Positions 28,356 through 37,689 are shown, counted from the first letter of the stretch. The stretch: 64,000 nt of DNA from Sphingomonas sp. (GCA_017304655.1 JAFKLY010000004.1:310001-374000); one strand, 5' to 3'. Notes: generated from the letters alone by a model not told the origin. Program-made: numbers and translations.

Positions 28356-29621
28356 ATGAGTAGCGTACGTCAGCAGAAGGTCGGCGTGCTCGTCGCCTGC
28401 ACCATCGGCAACATCGTCAGCAAGACGCCCGCCGTACAGGCTGTGTTCGGTACCTTCCTCGTGCCACTGTCACAGGCCTTTGGCTGGCCGCGCGCGGCGA
28501 TCTCGGTCGTGCTGACGATCATGGCGCTCACTGCGGCGGTGATCTACCCGCTGGCAGGGCGTGCGGCGGACGCGCGTGGTGCGCGGAAAATCCTGATCCC
28601 GAGCCTGATTGTCTATGGCCTGGCGGTCGCCTCACTCGCCTTGATGAATGGAACGTTGTGGCAATTCTATGCCGTGTTCCTCGTCATCGGCAGCTTCGGA
28701 TCGATCGCCTCGACGCCGATCTATTCTAAGGTCGTCGCCGAATGGTTCGATCGCGGGCGCGGGACGGCACTCGGCATCAGTGCCGGGCTGGGCAACGGAA
28801 TCGGCGCGGTGTTCTTTCCGGTTATCGCGGCCATCGTGGTCAGCCAATATGGCTGGCGGACTGGCTATGCCGTCATCGGCACGCTCATTTTGCTGATCGG
28901 CCTGCCTACTTTACTGCTGCTCCTGCGCGATGCGCCTCGGTCGACTCTTGCCGCGACGAGCGAGATATCTGTGGCATCGACCGGCATGGGATTGCGCGAA
29001 GCGCTCGGCCTGCCCCGTTTCTGGCTGATCGTGGTCGCTGTCGCTTCTGGCGGCGGGGCAACCACCGCCATCTTCAGCCATGTCGTGCCGATCCTCACCG
29101 ATCGTGGCTATGGCATCGACGTCGCGACCACCGTGCTCAGCATTTTTGCCCTTACTACCTCGGGCGCGCAGATCCTGTGCGGGCGGTTGATGGACCGGTT
29201 CCAGACGCCGCGCATCGTCATCCCGACCGTGGCGATGGCGATCTTCGGCCTGCTTCTGCTGGAGTTCGGCACAGGCCTCGCGGCGCTGGCGCTGGCGGGC
29301 CTGCTGCTCGGCATCGGCATGGGCTCGCAATATGGCGCGCTGCCCTATTTCATCTCGCGCTATTTCGGGATGCGCGCCTTCGGTGCAATCATCGGCACGA
29401 TGTATTCGGCCGTCATCGCGATCCAGGGCATTACCCCGGTCCTGCTCGACCATGGCTATGACGTTCAAGGGACCTATCGATTCGCGGTCCTCGTCGCCTG
29501 CGCGGCGCTGGCCGGGGCGACGGCGCTGCTCGTCCTTCTGCCGGGCTATCCAGACCCCGCCGAAGCCGGACCGGCCGCACCGGCCGCGCCCGGAACCAAT
29601 GCCGCGCCGGCAACGACATGA
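28356..29621 (+). CDS. MFS transporter (oxalate/formate antiporter-like)
   Basis: 421-residue integral membrane protein with 12 predicted hydrophobic segments. It has the MFS loop motif after TM2 (GRAADARGARKILIP) and the OFA-like openings FGTFLVPLSQAFGWPRAAIS and SKVVAEWFDRGRGTALGISA, typical of monocarboxylate/organic anion carriers. Position between an oxygenase and an M20 hydrolase suggests import of the pathway substrate or export of an acidic intermediate. GAGGGG precedes the ATG. Confidence 0.88.
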   Translation: MSSVRQQKVGVLVACTIGNIVSKTPAVQAVFGTFLVPLSQAFGWPRAAISVVLTIMALTAAVIYPLAGRAADARGARKILIPSLIVYGLAVASLALMNGTLWQFYAVFLVIGSFGSIASTPIYSKVVAEWFDRGRGTALGISAGLGNGIGAVFFPVIAAIVVSQYGWRTGYAVIGTLILLIGLPTLLLLLRDAPRSTLAATSEISVASTGMGLREALGLPRFWLIVVAVASGGGATTAIFSHVVPILTDRGYGIDVATTVLSIFALTTSGAQILCGRLMDRFQTPRIVIPTVAMAIFGLLLLEFGTGLAALALAGLLLGIGMGSQYGALPYFISRYFGMRAFGAIIGTMYSAVIAIQGITPVLLDHGYDVQGTYRFAVLVACAALAGATALLVLLPGYPDPAEAGPAAPAAPGTNAAPATT

Positions 29622-29651
29622 CACGACCAACGAACGAAGCGGACCGACAAA

Positions 29652-31070
29652 ATGGCTGAGCGCCCTGACTCTATCGCCGCGGCCTTGGCGGATCCGGCCC
29701 AAGCACCCTATCAGGTGAGCGAGGCGGAACGCGACGCGATTGCCGCGCAGATCGACGTCGATGAGCTTGTCGAGCTAGCGCTCACGCTCGGAAATATCCC
29801 CGCCCCCTCACGCTCCGAGGCCGCCGCCGCCGCATTTGTCCACGACTGGATGGCTGATGAGGGCTTCGCGCCCCGCAAGGTTGGCGCGACGCCCGAACGG
29901 CCCAATGTCATTGGCGAATATGGCGGCCATGGCATTGGCGCCAACCTCCTCTTCACCGCCCATCTCGACACCGAGAGCCCCAGTGGCATCGCGCACCAGG
30001 ATCGGTTCCGCTACCGGCCGAGCACGCTCGCCGACCCCGAATGGACAAAATGCTGGATCGAGGACGGCCAGCTGCGCGGTTATCCCATCTCCAACGATCG
30101 CGGACCAATGTCCTGCTTCCTGATTGCAGCCAAGGCGTTGCGCAAGGCGGGGATCACACTGGCCGGCAAGACCTGGATCACTGCCTGCCCCGGCGAGATC
30201 GGCCCCGAACCCATCGAGGAATATGAGGGCATCCAATATTGCGGGAAGGATATCGGCGCCCATTATCTCTTCCACCATGGCGGTGTCGCGCCCGACTATG
30301 CCATCGCTGCGGAAGGCACGGATTTCGGTGTCACCTGGAACGGCTGCGGCTACGCGCTGTTCCGCATCCGCCTTTATGGCCAGGGCGTCTTCACCCCGAT
30401 CCTTGACGCGCCGGCCAATCCGGCCGCCCATCCCAATCCTATCTATCGCCTCGGCCCCGCAATCGACGCCATCCATCGCTGGAGCCAGGAATGGGAAGCC
30501 GCGTCCATTCTCGATCTGCCCGGCGGGCGTGTCGTGCCAAAGGTGCAGATCGCATCGGTTCGGGGCGGCGCGCCCTTCGACTTCGGCGCGGGGACGGAAG
30601 TTTGCGCGCTCTACCTCGATGTGACCCTAAACCCACGCCAGAAGGCGGCGGATGCGATGCACGGCATCATCGCCGCCATGCGCACCGTGGACCTTGCGGG
30701 TTTCGACGTCGAGCCTGTGGTCGTGCGTCATGGATTTGAGGCGCAGGACGGAGAGGTCGCGCCGCTCGCGGGCGCGCTCGATATCGCCACGCGGCTGGCG
30801 CGCGGCGTGCCGGTCGAACGCGCGCATCCGGTCTATTCGAGCATGTGGCGCGATCACAATGTGTTCAACATGCACCGTGTGCCGGCTATCACCACCGGCA
30901 TGCCGCGATGGCGTCCGACACCTGCAGACATGGCTTCGAGTGCGCTCGTCTATGCGCTCACCATGCTCGCAGTCTGCGGGCGCGGGCCGGACGGCGCCGG
31001 CAGGGCGGTCGCCACTTCCGTGTACGGAGACGATACAGCCCCGTTCGAAGCCTCGCCAAAGGACGATTGA
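29652..31070 (+). CDS. M20-family metallo-amidohydrolase/peptidase
   Basis: 472-residue di-zinc hydrolase of the M20 (ArgE/DapE/carboxypeptidase G2) family, which cleaves N-acyl or N-carbamoyl amide bonds. The first metal motif is LLFTAHLDTESP, the bridging region SNDRGPMSC, the catalytic acid segment ACPGEIGPEPIEEYEG, and a C-terminal His region (YSSMWRDHNVFN, then ITTGMPRWRPTPAD). It is somewhat longer than typical ArgE-like members. No signal peptide, so cytoplasmic. Thirty bases after the MFS gene; probably the same operon. Its real substrate is unknown. Confidence 0.85.
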   Translation: MAERPDSIAAALADPAQAPYQVSEAERDAIAAQIDVDELVELALTLGNIPAPSRSEAAAAAFVHDWMADEGFAPRKVGATPERPNVIGEYGGHGIGANLLFTAHLDTESPSGIAHQDRFRYRPSTLADPEWTKCWIEDGQLRGYPISNDRGPMSCFLIAAKALRKAGITLAGKTWITACPGEIGPEPIEEYEGIQYCGKDIGAHYLFHHGGVAPDYAIAAEGTDFGVTWNGCGYALFRIRLYGQGVFTPILDAPANPAAHPNPIYRLGPAIDAIHRWSQEWEAASILDLPGGRVVPKVQIASVRGGAPFDFGAGTEVCALYLDVTLNPRQKAADAMHGIIAAMRTVDLAGFDVEPVVVRHGFEAQDGEVAPLAGALDIATRLARGVPVERAHPVYSSMWRDHNVFNMHRVPAITTGMPRWRPTPADMASSALVYALTMLAVCGRGPDGAGRAVATSVYGDDTAPFEASPKDD

Positions 31071-31162
31071 CGCGGGGCGCCAACCCAACCTAGCTTCCCC
31101 ACAGCCGGCGTCAGGTCGGCAATCTCGGGAGAGGCGGCCACTAACATGGATGCTTTTACCCG

Positions 31163-33484
31163 TTGCGTTTCACGACGAACACCTATCCGAAAGAGCAGCG
31201 TCGCGACGCCTGGCGTTTTGCGCTCCAGCGTCTCTCGCTCTCGCTGAACGAGGCGCAGGAAGAGCTTTACGGCGAACTCATCCATTTCCGAAGTGGCCAG
31301 GGTATTGAATTCACCCGACTGACTGGTACGCCACAAGGCTGGACGATCGACTTCAGCGAGAAGCCCGGTGCTTTCTGGCTCGCTCTGTTGCTCGATGGCG
31401 CCGGGACGGTCACGACGTCGGAAGAGACGTTCTCGCTTGTGGACGGGGACCTGATGGCCGGGCGAAGCGAGGCCGCTGCGGCCCTGCGATTCGCGGGCGA
31501 TCATCGCGCGCTGATCGTCCGACTGCCGCAACCCCTGCTCACGTCGCGCCTTAAGGCGCCGCTTCCCGTCCATCCACGCCGGATCGGAACCGAGAGCGGC
31601 AGCGCCCGCGTCTTTGCCGGCATGCTTCGCTCGCTCGCGGACACGATCACCGACATAACGCCCGAGCAGGCCGCCCCCGCCGAACTCGCCCTGCCCGAGT
31701 TCCTGCTCACCAGCCTGCTGGACAAGGCTCCTCCCAAGGCACTCGGCGGAGCGGCTGGCATGCGCGCCGCGCTGCTGGAGCGCATCTTCCAGACAATCGA
31801 AATGCGGTTGGCAGACCCCAATCTCAATTATCGGCAGGTCGCGGCGGAGCATGGTGTGTCACCGCGCTACCTGCAAAAGCTGTTCGAATCGATCGACGAC
31901 AGCTTCGGCCATTATGTGAAGATGCGTCGGCTGGAGCGCTGCCGGCTCGATCTGCGCAGCCCGCTTCATGTGCAGAAGTCGATCTCGGACATCCTGTTCC
32001 AATGGGGGTTCAACGATTCTGCATCGTTCAGCCGCGCCTTCCGCGAGCAATTCGGCATGTCGCCGCGCGAGTACCGCAAGGCATCGGACGAGGCGCAGCC
32101 CGCGGGCACGCTGCGGCGCGGTCGTCCCGCGCGAAGCGAATTGCCCCCGCCCGATCCCGAGCTTTCGGTGGAACGGGAGGACGAGGAGATCGATGCGGCC
32201 GCAATCGATATCGAGGCCGCGCCGCCGGTCACCGAGCCGGTCCGCCACCATTTTCTCCCGGTCAATCCAAAGACCGTGCATTGGGGCTATTTCAGCCGCG
32301 CGCTGAAGCCGGTGCTCGAGATCCGCTCAGGCGACTTCGTGACGATCGAGACGCTGACACATCACGCCAATGATGACCCCGAGCGCATGGTGCAGGGGGA
32401 TCCCGGCGCTGAAAGCGTCTATCACTGGGATGTCGAGCATATGGCGGTCGAGCGACGCGGCGCCGGGCCGATGGATGCCAGCGCACTGGGGCGCGGGCCC
32501 GGTGAAGGCTTCGGCGTCCATATCTGCACCGGCCCTATCGCAATTCAGGCAGCGATGCCGGGCGATGTGATCGAGGTGAGGATCCTCGACCTCAAGCCCC
32601 GCCCCTCCGGCAACGAGCGGTTCGCCGGCAAGGCGTTCGGCAGCAATGCGGCCACCTATTGGGGCTTCCAATATGAGGACCTGCTGACCGAGCCCAAGCC
32701 GCGCGAGGTCGTCACCATCTACGAAGTTGAGGCTGGCGGCGGTCGCCCGCCCTCCGCGCATGCCGTCTATTCCTTCCGCTGGACACCGCAGACCGATCCT
32801 TCTGGCCGGGTCCATACGCGCTACGACTATCCGGGCGTGCCGGTCGATCCCGCTACGACCGAACGGAATTACGACGTGCTGCGCAACATCGAGATCCCGG
32901 TCCGCCCGCATTTCGGCGTGATCGCCGTCGCGCCGGCTCATAGCCGGCTGGTCGATTCCGTGCCGCCCAATGCGTTCGGCGGCAATCTCGACAATTGGCG
33001 TTCCGGCCCGGGCGCCAGCGTGTACCTGCCGGTGCAGGTACCTGGCGCCTTGCTGTCGCTGGGCGATCCCCACGCCTCACAGGGCGATTCTGAGCTGTGC
33101 GGCACGGCGATCGAATGTTCTATGACCGCGCTGATCCAGGTCATCCACCATCCGGCCAAGGATCTGCGCGACCACCTACGCGATCTCGATTATCCAATGA
33201 TCGAGACGGCGACGGAATGGGTCATCATGGGGTTCAGCCATTCCGACTACCTCAAGGAGTTGGGGGAAGACGCGCAGAGCGAAGTCTACAAGACCAGCTC
33301 GATCGACGCAGCCATGCGTGATGCCTTCCGCAAGGCGCGCCGCTTCCTGATGACGACCAAGGAACTGACCGAGGACGAGGCGATTTCCTTGCTTTCAGTG
33401 GGTGTCGATTTCGGCGTCTCGCAGGTGGTGAACGGCAATTGGGGCGTCCACGCGATCATTCGCAAGTCTCTCTTCAATCTCTGA
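31163..33484 (+). CDS. AraC-type transcription regulator fused to acetamidase/formamidase
   Basis: One uninterrupted reading frame of 773 residues. Residues 1-190 resemble the AraC-binding-like N-domain (TYPKEQRRDAWRFALQRLSL). Residues 202-308 carry both helix-turn-helices of an AraC/XylS domain (NYRQVAAEHGVSPRYLQKLF; SISDILFQWGFNDSASFSRAF; GMSPREYRKA). An acidic linker (309-360) joins a full FmdA/AmdA domain (361-773) with VHWGYFSRALKP, HICTGPIAIQAAMPGDVIEV and SLGDPHASQGDSELCGTAIE. FmdA enzymes release ammonia from formamide or acetamide. The only plausible start is TTG 31163; an ATG at 31146 with a ribosome site is out of frame, so a frameshift at the 5' end cannot be excluded. The linker has no ATG, so the enzyme half is probably not made separately. 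Confidence 0.9.
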   Translation: MRFTTNTYPKEQRRDAWRFALQRLSLSLNEAQEELYGELIHFRSGQGIEFTRLTGTPQGWTIDFSEKPGAFWLALLLDGAGTVTTSEETFSLVDGDLMAGRSEAAAALRFAGDHRALIVRLPQPLLTSRLKAPLPVHPRRIGTESGSARVFAGMLRSLADTITDITPEQAAPAELALPEFLLTSLLDKAPPKALGGAAGMRAALLERIFQTIEMRLADPNLNYRQVAAEHGVSPRYLQKLFESIDDSFGHYVKMRRLERCRLDLRSPLHVQKSISDILFQWGFNDSASFSRAFREQFGMSPREYRKASDEAQPAGTLRRGRPARSELPPPDPELSVEREDEEIDAAAIDIEAAPPVTEPVRHHFLPVNPKTVHWGYFSRALKPVLEIRSGDFVTIETLTHHANDDPERMVQGDPGAESVYHWDVEHMAVERRGAGPMDASALGRGPGEGFGVHICTGPIAIQAAMPGDVIEVRILDLKPRPSGNERFAGKAFGSNAATYWGFQYEDLLTEPKPREVVTIYEVEAGGGRPPSAHAVYSFRWTPQTDPSGRVHTRYDYPGVPVDPATTERNYDVLRNIEIPVRPHFGVIAVAPAHSRLVDSVPPNAFGGNLDNWRSGPGASVYLPVQVPGALLSLGDPHASQGDSELCGTAIECSMTALIQVIHHPAKDLRDHLRDLDYPMIETATEWVIMGFSHSDYLKELGEDAQSEVYKTSSIDAAMRDAFRKARRFLMTTKELTEDEAISLLSVGVDFGVSQVVNGNWGVHAIIRKSLFNL

Positions 33485-34730
33485 GGCGCACAACCGCTTG
33501 GTTGAGCGCCTTGCGTAACGCGTCCGTCCGTTCGCCCGCCATGAGGATGTTGGTCATCACAAGCGCCGCAATGCCACGCCGGGTATCAGCCACGAAATAG
33601 GTATTGCCCGAACCGGACCAGCTGACCGCACCGGCCGGTAGCCCCCCTATCGCTTCGCTCCGGGCATCGCCGATGGCGAAGCCGAGTCCGAACTGTGTAT
33701 CCTCCAGACCCGTCCCGCCGGTCGGGAGCAATGGCTGCACCATCAGTGCGACAGTCTCGCGCGATAGTAACCGGCGGCCGTGCCAGCTGCCGCCATTCGC
33801 GATCATCTCGGCGAAATGGAGATAGTCGCGCGCCGTCCCGGCCAATGCGCCGCCGCCATCCCGCAGCCGCGCCGCATCGCGATACTCGGAGACATCCGCG
33901 CGCTCGATCGGTACCTCGCCCGCACCGGAACTGCGGTAGAGCGTCACGAACCGGGGCAATTGGGCATCCGGCACGACGAAACCGGTGTCGCGCATGTCGA
34001 GCGGATCGAGAATGCGATTCCTGAGAAAAGCATCGAGGCTCATCCCCGAAGCCCGCGCAACCAGTGCGCCGAGCATGGTCGTGGAATAGCCATAAGAGAA
34101 ACGCGCGCCCGGCTGGTGAAGCAAGGGCGCCTTGCCAAGACGCGCCACGAGTTCGTCGAGGTCAACTGCTGGCACTGCGTCGCCCGGCAGCAGCCCGACT
34201 GCGGTATCGCGCATGGCACCGTGTCGCCGATAATATCGCTGTACCGGCCTGTCGCCCATGAATTGATAGGTCAGCCCGCTGCTATGGGTCATCAAGTCGC
34301 GAACCGTGACCGGTCGCGCAGCGGGAACCGTCACCATGTCGTCCAGCCCGCCGCTGGCATAGACGCGCACGTCGGCGAATTCCGGCAAGTAACGGCTGAC
34401 CGCGTCGTCCAGCGAAAGACGCTTTTCCTCAACCAGCATCATCACCGCGACGCTCGTGATCGGCTTGGTCATCGAATAGAGGCGGAACACCGCATCCTTC
34501 GGCAGCGTCGAGCGATCCTCGACATCAAGGTAGCCAAGGCGAAAATCAACAACCAGCTTGCCGCGGCGCGAGATCATTACCTGCGCATTGGGCAGCTGAC
34601 CCGCGTCTACCATTCTCGCCAACGACGCCCGCAACTCCGTCTCGACCTCTCGCGGCGTCGACGATGCGACCGCGGGAACGCCGCACGATATCAAAGCCGG
34701 CGCTAGGACAAGCGTCAGAGCGAACTTCAA
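33474..34730 (-). CDS. Serine hydrolase of the beta-lactamase/class C fold, lipoprotein
   Basis: 418-residue PF00144-type serine hydrolase (esterase, amidase or DD-peptidase fold). The SxxK nucleophile motif is SMTK (VFRLYSMTKPITSVAVMM), the second motif SYGYST gives the Tyr, and a GSGNTYF segment sits near the expected KTG position. The N-terminus MKFALTLVLAPALISC looks like a lipoprotein signal with lipobox LISC. Start is assigned to TTG 34730, whose last two bases belong to the TGA of the dioxygenase upstream (TTGA overlap). Its 3' end overlaps the convergent AraC-formamidase gene by 11 bases. Likely an extracytoplasmic esterase/amidase for the imported substrate. Confidence 0.83.
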   Translation of the reverse strand: MKFALTLVLAPALISCGVPAVASSTPREVETELRASLARMVDAGQLPNAQVMISRRGKLVVDFRLGYLDVEDRSTLPKDAVFRLYSMTKPITSVAVMMLVEEKRLSLDDAVSRYLPEFADVRVYASGGLDDMVTVPAARPVTVRDLMTHSSGLTYQFMGDRPVQRYYRRHGAMRDTAVGLLPGDAVPAVDLDELVARLGKAPLLHQPGARFSYGYSTTMLGALVARASGMSLDAFLRNRILDPLDMRDTGFVVPDAQLPRFVTLYRSSGAGEVPIERADVSEYRDAARLRDGGGALAGTARDYLHFAEMIANGGSWHGRRLLSRETVALMVQPLLPTGGTGLEDTQFGLGFAIGDARSEAIGGLPAGAVSWSGSGNTYFVADTRRGIAALVMTNILMAGERTDALRKALNQAVVRLRD

Positions 34731-35539
34731 TATGGCTTGTCGCCCGCGATCGTGACACGATAACCCGACCGGGTCTCCGGGAAATAGTCCCATGTCGCGA
34801 AATGCTGGGTGCAACGATTGTCCCAGAAGGCGACCGAATGCGGCTGCCAGCGGAAACGGACCTGGAAGTTCGCATCCTTGACATGCTCGAACAGGAAATC
34901 GAGCAGCGCCTTGCTCTCCGGCTTGGCAAGCTCGTTGATCCGGGTCGTCTTGGACTGGCTGACAAACAGGCATTTGCGCTTCGTCACCGGGTGCGTCCGC
35001 ACGACTGGATGGACATTGCGTGGATATGTCTTCTCAACCTCCGGAAACAGCTCCCGGTAGATATGATTGGAATCGTGCACGGCGGTGAGGGGGTCGACGA
35101 ATGCCTTCATCGCCGGCGACAGTGCGTCATAAGCGGCATACATGCTCGACCAGAGCGTATCGCCGCCCGCGGGCGGCACTGTGTGCATGTAGAGAATGCT
35201 GCCCATTGGCGGTTCGGCGTCTTCGCTCAGGTCCGAATGCCAATTCTCACCCGCCACGAACTTGCTGTCGGCGTCGGCATGGATGGCGACGATCTCCGGA
35301 TGGTCGGGCAGGCCCGAGACGCCGCTGTGCGTCGCAAGGTCACCGAAATAGCGCCCGAGACGCTTGTGCCCCTCATGCGTCAGCGGCTGGTCGCGGAAGA
35401 AGATGACCTGATGAGCCATCAGTGCGTCGTGCAGCTCGCTCACGGCCTTGTTGGTCAGCGGTTCATTCAGATTGACGCCGAAAATCTCCGCGCCGATCCG
35501 CTTGGTCATCGGCCGGACATCGAGCACTTCATAGCCCAT
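34727..35539 (-). CDS. TauD/TfdA-type 2-oxoglutarate dioxygenase
   Basis: 270-residue canonical TauD/TfdA enzyme, distinct from the longer one at 21712. The opening YEVLDVRPMTKRIGAEIFGV, the iron ligands in NWHSDLSEDAEPP (His, Asp) and distal His in NRCTQHFATWDY, and Arg-rich YRVTIAG at the end match the family. TauD releases sulfite from taurine and TfdA cleaves 2,4-D ethers; AtsK and others act on alkyl sulfates or phenoxy compounds. ATG 35539 follows GGAGA. It is coupled to the serine hydrolase and lies 68 bases after the formamidase. Confidence 0.9.
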   Translation of the reverse strand: MGYEVLDVRPMTKRIGAEIFGVNLNEPLTNKAVSELHDALMAHQVIFFRDQPLTHEGHKRLGRYFGDLATHSGVSGLPDHPEIVAIHADADSKFVAGENWHSDLSEDAEPPMGSILYMHTVPPAGGDTLWSSMYAAYDALSPAMKAFVDPLTAVHDSNHIYRELFPEVEKTYPRNVHPVVRTHPVTKRKCLFVSQSKTTRINELAKPESKALLDFLFEHVKDANFQVRFRWQPHSVAFWDNRCTQHFATWDYFPETRSGYRVTIAGDKPY

Positions 35540-35607
35540 AGACTGTCTCCCGAAACGCAATCGCGCGGCGCGACGACGCGCGCGGCGCCGCGCCCTTTCT
35601 CATGATC

Positions 35608-36705
35608 TCATAGTCGATCCGGGTCACGAACCGTCCCCTTCCCGCCGAAGATGCGCCGCTCTATCCGGCAATGGATGCCCTGCGTGCCATCCACGACCTG
35701 AGTGACTCCGAAATCGCTTGCGATGCTCATCAGCGAATAGCCGTCGACGGCGGAGAGCCCCTGATGCTCGGTCAGCAGGTGGAGCATGTCCTTCGACGCG
35801 CTCTTCATCGCCTCGTCGAGATCGGCGCCGAAGCCGTGGACGATCCAGCACTCCGGCGTTTCCAGCAGTGGCGAGGGAAAACTGAAGTCCTTGCGCAGCA
35901 CGATCTGGAACAGAACATCGAGCGAAGATTCGATCGCCGTACCGCTGATCTCGCCGTCGCCCTGGCTCACGTGCGGATCGCCGATCGAGAACAAGGCGCC
36001 CTTGACCTGCACGGGATAATACATCTTCGAGCCGGCGCCGATCCGCCAATTGTCGATATTGCCACCATGCAGGCCGGGGGGAATGGTGCTGACCGGTTCG
36101 TCCACCGCCGGCGCGACGCCCGCTGTGCCGAGATGCGGGCGCGCCGGGATGGTGATGCCCGGCAAGGCCGGCTGCCGGTCGCAGACAGGGCAATTGGTGA
36201 TGCGCCCCGGCACGAGATATTTGTCCGGTACGTCATAGGCGTAGACCGCGCTCGCCGTATGGGCGTTGGGATCGATCCGATAGATGGTGACGCGCTCTGT
36301 CTCGCCGAACTCCTGATAGAGATGACCCCAGTTGGCCTGCAGGTTCGACCCGTAATTGAAGCGCGGCGTCATCTGCAGATAGCGCACTTCGAGCATGTCA
36401 CCGGGCTCCGCGCCCTCGACATAGACCGGCCCGGTCATGATGTGGCAGCCGGGCGCGCGTGTGGCAGGATCAATCTCGGTGAAGATGCGGCGGATATCGT
36501 CGTCGAACATGAGCTCGGGATCGTCGCCGGCGTGATGGGTCACAGCCTGAGCCTGGATCAGGTCCCCGCTGCGCACGACGAGCGCTGGTTTGATCTCCGG
36601 CGAGAAATAGCCCCAGTGCACGGTCTCCGGCGTCGCGCGCAGCTGATGCAGGGCAGTCGGCTGCACATCGTCTCGAACCATGCCCTTATGAAGGATCAAA
36701 CCCAT
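35608..36705 (-). CDS. Acetamidase/formamidase (FmdA/AmdA family)
   Basis: 365-residue stand-alone acetamidase/formamidase. It shares the FmdA blocks with the fused protein at 31163: TVHWGYFSPEIKPAL, CHIMTGPVYVEGAEPGDMLE and SIGDPHVSQGDGEISGTAIE; here the conserved QGDGE is intact, whereas the fused copy has QGDSE. The family hydrolyses short amides to the acid plus ammonia. ATG 36705 has AGGGG upstream. A CPVCD pair lies near the middle. It is the fifth gene of a seven-gene minus-strand operon starting at the MFS gene, so it probably hydrolyses a pathway amide. Confidence 0.91.
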   Translation of the reverse strand: MGLILHKGMVRDDVQPTALHQLRATPETVHWGYFSPEIKPALVVRSGDLIQAQAVTHHAGDDPELMFDDDIRRIFTEIDPATRAPGCHIMTGPVYVEGAEPGDMLEVRYLQMTPRFNYGSNLQANWGHLYQEFGETERVTIYRIDPNAHTASAVYAYDVPDKYLVPGRITNCPVCDRQPALPGITIPARPHLGTAGVAPAVDEPVSTIPPGLHGGNIDNWRIGAGSKMYYPVQVKGALFSIGDPHVSQGDGEISGTAIESSLDVLFQIVLRKDFSFPSPLLETPECWIVHGFGADLDEAMKSASKDMLHLLTEHQGLSAVDGYSLMSIASDFGVTQVVDGTQGIHCRIERRIFGGKGTVRDPDRL

Positions 36706-36730
36706 TGATAACCCCTGTGTTGCCAACCGT

Positions 36731-37534
36731 TCACTGTTGCAGCGCGCCCTGCGAAGCGCCGATCAGGATGCTCGTCATGCCGATCGACTTGTATGCAATG
36801 AAATTGGGACCGAGCTCGGCCGCTTCCCCGGGATAGCGGGCGCCAAGGACGTAAAGCAGCGGCCAGAAATGGTCAGGATGCGGGACCGCGAGCATCGCCG
36901 CCTCGCCCTGCGCGCCATAGTTGATCACCGCTTCCGGACGATCCTCGAGGACAGCCTGCGCAATCGCCTCGTTAAAGCTGTCGGCCCAGTCGTAAGGTGG
37001 CGCATCCGCATCACCCCAATCCATGACGCCGAGATTGTGGACGATGTTGCCCGTCCCCATGATCAGAACGCCTTCTTCGCGAAGCGGACGAAGCGCCTCT
37101 CCGACCTTCAGATGCTCCTCGGCGGACTTCCCGGCATCCATGCTGAGCTGGACGACCGGCACGTCAGCCTCCGGCCAGGCGTGGACGAGGACGGACCAGG
37201 TGCCGTGGTCAAGCCCCCAGCGCTGGTCCATTGCGACCGGCATAGGCACCAGCAGCTCGCGCACACGCTCCGCCAGCCAGGGAGCGCCCGGTGCGGGATA
37301 CTGGACCGAGAAGAGTGGTGCAGGCAGCCCGCGGCCAAAGTCGTGAATGGTTTCCGGCCGTGCCATGCCGGTCACGGCGGCCCCGCGAGTCAGCCAGTGG
37401 GCGGAGATGCAGAGAATCGCCTTGGGCTTGCCGATGCGATCGGCAATGCCCTTCCACGCCCGCGTCGCCACATTGTCCTGTAGCGCGTTGATCGGGTGGC
37501 CATGACCGAAAAAGACGATCGGCATCCGGCTCAT
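36731..37534 (-). CDS. DODA-type extradiol ring-cleavage dioxygenase (LigB superfamily)
   Basis: 267-residue class III extradiol dioxygenase related to 4,5-DOPA dioxygenase/YgiD. Family motifs: FFGHGHPINAL at the N-terminus, CISAHWLTRG, WGLDHGTWSVL, GTGNIVHNLG and a C-terminal HPDHFWPLLYVLGA. The histidines in the first motifs bind the metal. These enzymes open catechol-type rings; some instead act on non-catechol substrates. Twenty-five bases upstream of the formamidase. Its presence next to a Rieske oxygenase suggests ring hydroxylation then cleavage. Confidence 0.9.
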   Translation of the reverse strand: MSRMPIVFFGHGHPINALQDNVATRAWKGIADRIGKPKAILCISAHWLTRGAAVTGMARPETIHDFGRGLPAPLFSVQYPAPGAPWLAERVRELLVPMPVAMDQRWGLDHGTWSVLVHAWPEADVPVVQLSMDAGKSAEEHLKVGEALRPLREEGVLIMGTGNIVHNLGVMDWGDADAPPYDWADSFNEAIAQAVLEDRPEAVINYGAQGEAAMLAVPHPDHFWPLLYVLGARYPGEAAELGPNFIAYKSIGMTSILIGASQGALQQ

Positions 37535-37689
37535 CGCAAATCCCCGTCACCCAATTGCATGCGCGTCCGTCCCACGGTTTGCCGATGATGACCCGTCCGA
37601 TTCCATGTTTGCAAGGCTACGCATTTGCGGCTTTCCCGGTCTTGAGCGGGCGCGCACAAGAAATTGCGCGAAGGATCGGCACGTCGCAG

